A program made the position numbers and the translations under genes. A stretch of 64,000 nt of DNA from Uloborus plumipes (lineage: Eukaryota > Arthropoda > Arachnida > Araneae > Uloboridae), in NCBI GenBank assembly GCA_038373865.1, contig JAXGGA010003026.1:46183-110182 (forward strand), read 5' to 3'. The notes under the pieces were generated by a model that saw nothing but the letters and a program-made list of their open reading frames with translations, searched no databases and was not told where the DNA came from. This document shows, one piece after another, positions 54,212-64,000 of the stretch (within the stretch, counting starts at the first letter, position 1; each line of letters begins with the position of its first letter).

Positions 54212-57041
54212 AATTTTTCAAGATGCCTTCATTGGAAATGGCATACTATTATTTATATTGCTTACTAAAAATATGAGTTCTTTTATTGAAGATATCCAAT
54301 TTTTTTCACGAACATTTTTTTTCTTTTTTTTATGTTTTGTATTTTTTAAAAGGTAAAATAGCAAAGTATTTTAACAGCATTCGTTGCAAATTTCCATTCA
54401 TTAGTATCATTAATAATTGTCTGCTATTGTTTCTGACTACAAGTTAATTGTATGTATTTATCTGGAAAATTTCAAAGTTTTCCTATTCATTAGAATTTTT
54501 TACTATTTTTTGCAAAGCAGAACGTTGTCTATTTTTAACTTTATAATAAAACGTCTAAAGAATCATTTTCCTGTTTTACTACTCTAAAAAAAAATTTTTA
54601 AGCTTTTTCTGTTCCCAAGTACAATACTTTAGTTTCACATTGGTTATTTTATATAAAATGTTGAATGTCTGAATCTGATAACCAGTTAAAACCATGCAAA
54701 GGCAGATGTTATTTACAAAAAAAAAAAGTTTCGTATTGTATATGATTTTATATATCATATGTTTTTTTTTCTATACAAATGTATTTCCCTCAAAGCAGGG
54801 ATTTGAAGACTAAAGACAATATATTAATGACTAAAATAGTTTTTAAGTTAAAAGACAAACCTTTTAAACTGCAAACTTTTCATTTTGCATTTGTTTCATT
54901 ATGCAAATAGATTGATAATCCTTTAAATGTTGCTAAAAATCTAAAGAAATATTTTGTGCTAGAATTACTTCTGAACAAAGTTTCATCGGCAAATACTAAT
55001 AATTCTCAATTTACAGCTTTAATTAATTAAATTTTACCTTTACACACACAAAATAGGGAAGATTGTTAATTTTCTCATGAATACATCATCAAAATAGGCA
55101 TATTTTTTCCAAAGTTTTACGTCTCGTATTATTGCTTTTTTTTTTTTTTTATTTTTTTTTTAAACAAAGTTTTGTTAGTTTCTTTTTTGTTTTTCTTTTT
55201 TTTTTCTTTTTTAAAATTTGGCACGTGCTCACGTTATGTAAAAATTCAGCATGTTCATTTCCAAAAAGTTTTTGGACTCAAAACCTATACTTCACAAAAA
55301 TAATTGTTACTTATCTGATCACTTGCTCGTAAATGGTGCTTTTATATTTCAAACTTTGAGTCTCACTTTTCAAAACGCATCCATTATTTATTGCATTACA
55401 GCTAAACCAACTTCGGAGTCCACAACAATATTTTTCAGTAACTTTGTTAAATTTCTAATTCTTACATCGCCACTTCCTCAATTAATCCCTTTGAAATATT
55501 TGGCTCTGTCCTATTTTCGCAAATTACATTCTCACTTCCAAAGCATAACTAAGCTATCAATAGCAAAATTTCACTCTCGTATTGCTTACGTAAAACATTA
55601 ACTTTATCGCATTCTTACTTGATAACACACGTCATTTACTATATATTGATTTTTTAGGTTAAGAGCTCCGTGAGTACATTAAAATTGTATGTTGTTACGG
55701 TGTGTTTATTTTGCATTAATTTGCTATATTTATTCTGGTACTCTATGTATTTATAATTCAACCTTGACCACAAAAAAAGTTAAAATAATAATGAGATAGG
55801 AGCAGTTTATATTCCAATACTTTCATTTTTACTTTTAAACAGAAACTCTAATAACTTCTAAACAATAAGAAATCATAAAATATAAGCATTAATGTCAAAA
55901 ATGGAAATAGTAAAAAAATTCATTACATATTCACTGGCTTTGAAAATGTTCTCGTTTGAATACTGCATTGTTAAATATTAGGAGATAACTTAATAATGTA
56001 GAAATAAATAAACATTTAAACTAGTTTCAAAGAAATGTGCACATTTAATAATCAGTACGAAGAATGTAATAAATATGCACATTACAATTTATGAATACAA
56101 ACAAATGAATTTCAGAACTGAATTAACAGTGCTAAAATAACAGATTTTATGTAATTGCTTTATGTGAAATATGAAGGCATGGTACAGAAATCGCCGCAAT
56201 AATTTCCTAAACTTGCGTTAGTTGCTCATTGAAAGAAAGCATGCGCATTTCTGAGTCTACAAATAAAAAATGTATCATTTCATTAAAAAATCATTTTTGG
56301 GATATTTTTGTTTAGCATGGATACTCAAAGAGAATGCATGATTTAAAAATGAGCTATCCATTACTTCAGTGAAATTTGAATTTAAAAAAAAACATCAATA
56401 ATTAATGAAAATTACTTCCCCGTATTCTAATATCGATTTTGTAACAATAGTACTGATTATTCTTTGTCAACAAATTACAGTTCAACTTCGTTTATTATCT
56501 TTAACTGAAACCAAATTTAATCTGGGGAATCGAAAACATGAAGAATATATGTAATAAGCAAAGCAAATTCTTTAAAGCAAAACTATGTTTATTACAATAA
56601 AAAACAGGGTTTAATAACATAATAGCATTAAAATTGCTAACAAGACATTGAAAATTATATTAATAATTTTTCACGTCCTTCCTTAACAAAGAATATCTCC
56701 ATTCTCTTCTGATTTTCCCATAAGGCCTCTTGAATGAAGCATAGTCTAGCAAACGCCTTATCCTGAATACAGGGCCCGGCGTAAATAACATTTAACTAAT
56801 TGAAATAGTTTTAGAATGATGTAGACTATCGAAATTGGGAATAGCTTAACTTATGGTCTTTTTGCCCTATCTGAGCTTATAAATTATTTATTTCATCACG
56901 TCAATTCATAATAAAACCTTAACATTTGACAAGAAAAAACTCCCTTTGTAGCTATAACCATTGAGGTCTCTAAGAGTTTAGTTACAGAATAGTGTACATC
57001 CCCGTTTAGTTCAACACTATTCTTTGAACTTGCAAACCTTT

Positions 57042-57044
<3 letters not shown>
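54212..57044. other. Repeat-poor AT-rich interval
   Basis: No TIR pairs, coding motifs or splice-flanked frames were found. A 116-codon plus-strand frame at 55251-55601 has no recognisable motif. It may be upstream/regulatory sequence of the IR gene. Confidence 0.4.

Positions 57045-57074
<30 letters not shown>
57045..57074. repeat. (AT)n microsatellite
   Basis: About 15 AT units. Confidence 0.95.
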
Positions 57075-57077
<3 letters not shown>

Positions 57078-58298
57078 ACCACGCAACGAGTACTTTTCTG
57101 TCTTTGCTCATCAATTGTTCACCTTCAAAGAGAAGAAGAGCATTTTTTTTTTCTACCCTCTTACAATGAAGATATCTTTGATGACCAGTGAAAGTCACGC
57201 CTACTTCCTGAAACTAATTTGTTGCGGTCAGCACGAAAGTTTCTCCTTTATTTTTCTTATTAGAATTTCTTGACTCTTGCGTACAATTATATCTCTTAAG
57301 TTTTTCTATCAAAAAGATGGAGAGCGGGGGGAGGGAGAATCAAAGCGCGGAAAATGAAAATTAAATGTAAAACCTGTGTTTAAATTTGTTATTTGAAACA
57401 CATTCAAATTGCAATTTGCTGAATTTGTTAGTAAATTTTATTAGAAGATGGTGGCAGATAAAATTTTAAATTATTGATATTTTTCAAGTTATTTTCTAGA
57501 AAATAAATAGCGCAAAAGCCTTTTCGAGGCAATCGTAGGGGCAATACTTTCAACACCTGACGCAACCATGAACGGGGTTATTTGTTTAATGCGTCTGTGT
57601 ATTTTTCTGTGGCATTGTAGCACTTAAACGAATAAACCGATTTTGGTTAATCTTTTTTTTTTTTTTTTAGAAACGAGAGTTGATAGAGAGTGTTTTTAAC
57701 TAGGCCCTCGTCTTCGTATAACATTAATTAAGGAAGATATTAATTAAAAACCATGAAAAACGTTTGTTGTAATTTTTGCAGTGAAAATGTGCTTGAACAT
57801 TTAAAAAAAAATAGTGCCGAAAGAACGAGCAATTTTTTCTTCTGCTGACAGAATGTGTTTGGAACTTTCATGTTTTGTAGAACTCGAAATATAACCTTTT
57901 TGTGGCAGATGTTTAATACAACTAAGCCATTCACGTGATTGGTAACCAATTTCTTTGTTGTCCGACAAGAAAAAAAAGCTCAATGGCTTAAAATTTCTAA
58001 CTATTGCCCTTTTCTCTCCACTGATAAACAAAATACTTCTAATTGATTTTCGTACAAGGATTTTAAAGGGATTTTCGATTTTTCCTTTTGGTTATACTGT
58101 TGCAACTAGCAAGTTTCACTACATATGATTATTTTACCTTTTCCGTGTTTCCCATCTTCTCTTGAAAACAATGAAATATATTTGAATTTTAAATACGTTC
58201 TGCCCGCCGAATCTCATCTTAATATGAGATCGGCAAATAGGGTAGTTTTTTTTTTTTTAATGCTATATTAATACTTGTTATGTGACATTCCTTTCCCA
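57075..58298. other. No gene recognised; possible decayed frame 57740-58031
   Basis: Two overlapping minus-strand frames (57949-57740 and 58031-57801) share the same region in shifted phase, which may reflect a frameshifted old coding fragment (phrases SREWLSCIKHLPQKGY). No family recognised. Confidence 0.25.
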
Positions 58299-58414
58299 TA
58301 CACTGCTATGGCAGCAGAGGTTCTATTTTAAAATTTTAAATGCACGGAGTAATAAACTAAAATTAGCAGTCTTGTATATGTTACTGTAAAAATAAGTTTA
58401 TTTTTGCTGTGTAG
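58299..58414. mobile_element. MITE, TTTTTACAGTGTAG family, short copy 3
   Basis: ACACTGCTATGGCAGCAGAGGTTC, AATAAACTAAAATTAGCAGT and TTACTGTAAAAATAAG followed by GCTGTGTAG match copy 1 at 21309-21682. Internally deleted. Confidence 0.55.
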
Positions 58415-58504
58415 TTGACTCAATTAAGCAGTAAAATTCGCACAAAAGCAGATCAAAATAATTTATATTACGCTAGTCCAAATTCACTAAAAAAAGTGAA
58501 GTGA

Positions 58505-59705
58505 TACACTGTTAAAACTACTGATTGGCACCGGGCAACTTAAAGGGTGAAACGTTCTAGCATCAGCGATACCCCCCGAAGGGTACTATAATTCAACCGT
58601 GACGAGTTGGCGGGTGTCAATCAAATGAGAAAACGAGCCCATTCCTTAAAATAGGTAGAGAAGGAAGAAACTCCAGTGTGCCATATTTGCAAGTTTAGCG
58701 AGATTTTGGCGAAGTGTTTTGGCGAAGTTTTATGAAATATTAAATAATTCTTCGAGAGATTCCCAACTGCATTTGGCGAGGAAGTGAAAACAAGTCTTTG
58801 CTTTCTTTATTGCAACCCTTATGTTGCCATTTTGTTTTTAAATTTAAATGAACAGTTGAAGGCGTTGCAGTCATTGGCCAATGGCTACGGAAAGATATAA
58901 AACCAAGACCCACCTACTTTCTTTTATCCAATGAGAAATCTTTCTCGATTGTGCAAAAATTAAAATAGGTTCCTCTTTGGCTAATTTCTCAAATTGGGAG
59001 ACCAATTAAAGGTAAGCAAGGTGACGTATTCAAGCTTTATAACCAATGCCGCAATTGTGAATCCCATTCCTCAATTTTCATCTGCGTATCACTCCTTCCT
59101 AAAAATGGACAATCCTGAAAAAAGGAGGAGTCATAGGCCATCTCTGCGAAGTTGAATTATATTTGACTCCTTATGGCACCCTTGAAGGTGCAAATTGGCT
59201 CCTTATGGTACCCTATGGATACTACATGGCACCCCAAGGGGACATCAAGGAGCCAAATGACATCTTCAAGGGTGCCAATAGGAGTCAAGTGGCTCTTTCA
59301 GGGTGTGTCGCTGATTCTACAATGTTTCACCCTTACAGGTGCCTGGTGCAATCTCTCCCAGGTAGGGTGTCATCGAACTCCTCGTAAACTGGTCCCGTAG
59401 CGCAAGATGACATCGTTCCGATCAGTATCCGAGCACGATTTTCGATGAGCTATTTTTCATCGGAAAACGATATACTTCCTATCAAGTTTCCCGATGAAAT
59501 TCATCGGCACGGGACTGTTATGCTCGTAAATTGCTCCAAATATCATCGTATTTCGAGCAGAACTCATCGGATTTTGCTGCTCGGATTCTGTTTGGCCGAT
59601 GACACATATTGGATCATCGGCCGATGAGAATTTCCTCGGGTTTCGATGAATGGCCGATCATCGGCCGATGAGATGATGCTGCTAGGGTCTAGTTTAAACA
59701 GTGTA
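58505..59705. mobile_element. MITE family TACACTGTTAAAACTAC, copy 3, with insertions
   Basis: The left TACACTGTTAAAACTACTGATTGGCACC and right TAGTTTAAACAGTGTA ends match copies at 30516 and 33297. The interior has GGCACCCTTGAAGGTGC- and GGAGTCAAGTGGC-type blocks (59161-59360). About 58613-59160 is an inserted repeat whose ends are also seen at 10505-10565. 59405-59690 is a patch dense in CATCGG/CCGATG motifs. Confidence 0.7.
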
Positions 59706-60730
59706 CAAAGTTGACTACCATGACTCAGAGTTATCCTAATGACTTAGTCTTTTTAAGCTTGTTGCACTTTTTTTTTTTTTCATTTAGAAACTTTGTTTTA
59801 TGAGAATAAATAACACGCGGTTTTGTTTTTTAGATTTTTTTTGTGAATTTGGATATTGACTTAGCACTGTAAAAAATGAAAAGCTAAACAAAAACAATTC
59901 ACATCTTTTAGTATAGTATGACTTTCGTAAGTAATTGTATGGCATATCCGTTTTGTACTTTTGATTTAGTCATTGCATTTTAATAGTTATCATTGGGTCA
60001 TTAATGTAGTTAGAAACGCAATTTTAGCCACTTTCCATGAAGAAAATGACGTCTAGAATTCAGATATTTGTTCTCTCGGATTATGTTTGTCATAATTCGT
60101 GACCAACTTTCCTAAACGCAAAAATCAAGACAAACTTGATCTCATTTATATCCTATCTATATTTCATGCTGTCTTATGCTAATATGTCTTGCACAGAACG
60201 GCCCCGTTATTTTAATTGAAAACCATGTTTGCCTGATCTATATTAAAAAATGCAAATACATCACTTATACCGTTCGAGGTTTTCATCGCCTTCCTAAAGA
60301 TTCGATGATTAGGTCATTTATATGCGCATAAATAAGAATTTCCATCAGCGTTTAAAAAGGTTGAGATATCAGCAACATTTGCACAAAAAAATTGATTAGC
60401 TGTTTAAAAGCAGCTACTTGATGAAGTAAAGGGTTTGCTTGAAAGCATTTGTTGATTTTTCGTGTAGATGTAAAAATCTTACTAAAACAAAAAAGATGCT
60501 GGTTTTTAAAACAAGTTTTTTAAAATATGAGACCTATTTCTTCCCAATGAATTCGATAATTAATTTTTACTCTCTGTAGCTGAGATTTTAACTCTACACT
60601 GACAGCGTCAGTCCTTCCTACGAGAAGAAGTCGAAGGGGGGGGGGAGTCGCAAAGCCCACAAAACTTTTAACCCTTTAGGCGCCATGTTTTATGGGGCCC
60701 CATTCTACTTTTTAAACTTGAAAAAAAAAA
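59706..60730. other. AT-rich interval, no gene recognised
   Basis: TTAACCCTTTAGGCGCC at 60669-60685 resembles one end of a TTAA-type element, with no partner found. No coding frame is supported. Confidence 0.35.
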
Positions 60731-60940
60731 GATCAAAGATACACCATCGTTCCTAATGGTGGCGACGTTAAATAAGGTTCGTGGTCACAAAGTCCTCCAA
60801 GTGAAACGATACCTCTGGGTGTACTGGACCAGGGTTTTGCTCGGCCCTTGGTCTGGATCAAAAGAACAGAGTGCTCTTTAGGGCCCCATCCCGGTTGAAC
60901 CGAGTTGTGGTTGGTACGGGGGACCCTCGAATGTGTGATG
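60731..60940 (+). mobile_element. 5'-truncated SINE copy
   Basis: Matches the body of the SINE at 12957-13260 from GATCAAAGAT through CAAAGTCCTCCAAGTGAAAC, GATACCTCTGGG and GGTACGGGGGACCCT. The ~70-bp tRNA-like head is missing and divergence is clear, so this copy is older. Confidence 0.88.
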
Positions 60941-63900
60941 TATGTATTCTACTTTATGATCCCCCAATATTTTCTCCCTCCTAGTAATTAAGTTAAATAT
61001 TTTGAAATCAATTTGAGTTGAATAATTAAGGTCCTAATTTTATTGGTTTTTTTTTTTTCAAAATTGTAATTATTCAGCCAGTGAAATATTTAAAAAGTGG
61101 AGTTTCACGTTGAGGCCACTCAATAAAGAAGGGTTCAGTGGCATTTTTCTCTTTTTCGGAGAGTTTGGGGGTCTTTTTCTTGAAGGGAGTAGTATTCCCT
61201 CACATACAAAGAAGGTTTTTGCGCAGACGATGATAGTAAAAATTTTAGACATATTTTTCTCTTTTTGCTGGAGGGAGAGAGCTCTTTCGCTCGGGGGGGG
61301 GGGAGGAGGTCCTAGTAATATCGAAAATGCGGTATAGCTCTTGCTGGTGATGGGGATGCACAACTGCATATAAAAGTGGGAAGTGCACACCGCCATATTG
61401 AACAGATATCAAGAATTATATTAATAAATAGTGTTGATAAAATTTCATCATTCATTTGCTTTTTATTGAATTGCTTTTGATAAAGTGCCTTCTAGAATAT
61501 CTCTGGGAGAACTTCAAAAACGCTAATGTGAATATTGGATATGAAAGCAGTATATGATGGCCGAAAACCAATTTTACACAGCTATTCAATTAAATATCTT
61601 TAATTCGACACTATTTTACTGAAAGCAATTTTTAACTGTGCTTTAGAATATTTTTGCGAAACTTTTTTTTAGTTTATATTGCAAAATGTCTTTAAATAGA
61701 CTAAACATGTGAACCTCTGAAATTTCAATGGCTTATATAGCTGTTTGCTTTGCACGTAGGAGTTCAGTTACCGGATTTCTTTTAGAGACTGCCCGGTAAA
61801 CAATCTCACAGTTTTTCAACATTTTTGCCCCCCCCCCCCCCCCCAGTCACAAAATGTCGCATATTATCCCACCCCAAGCTCCTTTGTCATAAGTCACGCT
61901 ACTGTTTATTAACAGGATCTTAAAAGAATGCATGATGTCGCACTTTTCGTTACCACCCTCCCCCTTGTCATCTTGGCACAAACTGTCTCAATTTCACGAA
62001 CCCGCTCCACTCCTCAAAAAGTGACATCATATATGTGGAAAGCTCTTACTGTAGACTTTATACTGAAAAAGATCCAAAGACGAAGTTTTTTGTTTTTTGA
62101 GTGGGGGGAGGGTCTGCTTTTTTGATTTATTCAGATAAAATTAGACAAGCTCGCTGCAAACGTAGGCGTATTTGTTGAAATCAAAATAAATATTTTCTTG
62201 AAGCACAATCATGTGTCATAAATACTAAAAGGAAACAATCATGAACTCCAACTTTTTAAAATGCTTCACTGCACTTTCTTTAAAAAACCAACCTTCCGTA
62301 TACTGATCAAAAAATATAAATTTTTCATATCACTTCCAAAATGTTCGCTATAAATCAGACTCCACGTCACTTAAATTCCAAATAACAACAAGGCTCCCAC
62401 TGAATTTCCATCGAGTTTCTATCCTTAGCCTTATCACCGATGACATCTCAGCCCTCGTGGAAAGATTTAAAGTCAATCGTTTGCAAAGGAAGAGTGACAC
62501 TTTGACAAGCTTCATGTCAATATAGCGTTAAATTGTCGTGAATAGTTGATCTTCCATGGTAGGTGTGTGTCATGAACCAAACGATAAGTTTCGAATTTAG
62601 AGTGTTTCTTGGAAATTTGAAAGATTTAAATACTTTATAAAAATATTTTTAAGTTTGATGTTATATCTTACCTTTTTTAGAAAATACGGAAAACTTAGTC
62701 AAGCGAGGCATAACAAAATTGTAGCAATAAAATTGTTGTTTAAAAATGTATTGCAGTTTTCAAGTGCCCTTTCTTTAGAGCGAGATAAAGCAATTTATCA
62801 AAAAAAGTGCTTAAAAACTATAGGATATGTTTTACATTTTAGAAATTAGCATCTGGTTTTTTGTGACAACTGACATAACATTCAAACCGAGTTTAATAAA
62901 AAAAAGCAAAAACTGAAATGAAATTGAAATAAGAAATAAATAAATAAATTTTTGCCTGAAAAATAAAAATATGAAATACCGTAATAATGCACAAATGAGC
63001 AAGAAAACAGTATACACGTGATTCATCGAAACAAGGAAAGCCTTTTTCAATGCAAATAGTTAGAACTTATGAATGGTTTTTTTTAACTGTTTTAACTGTT
63101 TAAAATGTTCACAAATTGAAAAATGAAAAGTGATAAAGAGATGTCTTGCTAGAGATCTTTAAGAAAAGAGGTTTTTTAATTTTATAGAAAAGGTTAAAGA
63201 AAGAGAGACAAGGACAGACAGACAAACCAACAAACATACATTTTAATAGCTTGATGTACTTCTAGTAGTTTTATTATTTCGCAACTTTTTTTTTCTTTTA
63301 TCGATATTTTCACGATATAAACCTTCTTTCATTCTTCTCTATTTCTTTTCTTCTTTTTAAAGTCTTTTATGGGTAATCAAGAAAAAAAAAATCTTCTTGA
63401 ATAAATACGAAATATAGCATATGATACTATGTTGTTAAAATTTGTTTAAAACTGCTGGCTATTGTTTGAATCTTATAAAATAATCCTTATTCATTGCAAG
63501 AGAAATGAGCTTATGGATGAAAAGACACCCGACCAATTCAAGTTTTGCATTTTAGCATTATATTACTTTATTTTATTCTTTAGCTCATTGGTATTTATTT
63601 TTCTTAATGTCTAACACCTTTTCCAATGCAAGATTGAATTTATGACGAGACAACTGACAGAAGTCAGATGTCTTTTCATAAGCTCACATTAGATGCATTG
63701 AAAAATACATTCTTTGTAACACCGATACACGTGCATGTAGTTTTCTTGCTCATTTGTGCATAAATACGTCATTTTATATTTTATTTTTCAAGCACAAAGG
63801 TATTTATTTCCGACATAAAAAACATGTTTCTTTTTATTTGACCGTACGAAAATGCTTGGGCAGTTTAATTTTCTTTTCACAGAAACGGCAAACAGAGGGA

Positions 63901-64000
63901 ATTCAAATTTTATTCTTTAAAGAAAATAGCATTTCATTTTCTCTTATTAGATCGTGCAAAGTACTTATTTACTCGTGGCATTTAAGACTACAGTCAAAAG
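60941..64000. other. No gene recognised
   Basis: Contains GC/homopolymer runs (G-rich 61290-61310; 17 C at 61828-61844) and several C/G-rich low-complexity patches. The 108-codon minus-strand frame at 61396-61070 is driven by a proline (poly-C/G) tract. 62640-64000 is AT-rich with no supported features. Confidence 0.4.

Noticed and set aside
55251..55601. 116-codon plus-strand gene
   Set aside because: No motif, no splice context, leucine/serine/phenylalanine bias expected from AT-rich DNA.
61070..61396. 108-codon proline-rich minus-strand protein
   Set aside because: The proline run is the translation of a poly-G/C tract; no other coding signal.
1..64000. CRISPR array or prokaryotic island
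   Set aside because: Tandem and interspersed repeats here have irregular or degenerate spacing without unique uniform spacers, and the sequence has eukaryotic gene structure throughout.

Overview
ORGANISM. The window is strongly AT-rich eukaryotic DNA with long introns, GT-AG splice sites, poly-A/poly-T runs, tRNA-derived SINEs, a BEL/Pao LTR retrotransposon, Tc1/mariner, hAT-like and piggyBac-like remains, and a divergent ionotropic-receptor gene. This combination points to an arthropod. A chelicerate, most likely a spider, is my inference; no single marker in the window proves it. No bacterial-type operons, rRNA genes or CRISPR arrays are present.

GENES. Two host genes are supported. (1) A SOUL/heme-binding-protein (HEBP2-like) gene lies on the minus strand. 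Three coding exons (32898-32769, 28540-28360, 23061-22836) join in perfect phase (0/1, 1/2, 2/stop) and give one continuous SOUL domain. A likely signal-peptide exon at 39787-39730 and a possible 5' untranslated exon at 41526-41380 would extend the gene to about 19 kb. None of these exons is long enough to stand out as an ORF. (2) A 404-codon single-exon ionotropic receptor (IR) lies at 53950-52736, minus strand. Several further exon-like blocks with good splice sites (plus strand 34678-34734, 36519-36620, 43998-44093; minus strand 51734-51562, 54210-54074/54079) are weaker; I do not recognise their products.

MOBILE DNA. 1.0-8 kb: short-motif repeats, TIR element A with internal ~145-bp tandem units, a TTAA-flanked piggyBac-like element, and a mariner fold-back element carrying two inverted copies of a transposase C-terminus. 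10-17 kb: dispersed inverted repeats around an internally deleted BEL/Pao element whose gag is interrupted by a full-length SINE with a perfect 13-bp target-site duplication. 17-22 kb: a run of fold-back MITEs. 22-41 kb (SOUL introns and flank): a Ty3/gypsy RNase H relic, element B (second copy of A), more piggyBac-like MITEs, Helitron-like ends, a MITE family hit by a piggyBac-like MITE, and an hAT-type MITE with a perfect 8-bp duplication. 44-48 kb: a 929-bp direct duplication flanking a Tc1-like element whose transposase spacing is DD36E. 49-64 kb: small MITEs, the IR gene, and a repeat-poor AT-rich stretch.

HOW IT FITS TOGETHER. The window is mainly a layered record of transposition, several insertions lying inside earlier ones, with two host genes threaded through it. 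The SOUL exons keep exact phase and open frames although their introns are filled with elements, which suggests the gene is still under selection. I found no new multi-gene system. The most distinctive observations are the interrupted, internally deleted BEL element between inverted repeats, the A-B-A'-B' nested palindrome, the DD36E element inside a long duplication, and a short-motif array inside a piggyBac-like element.
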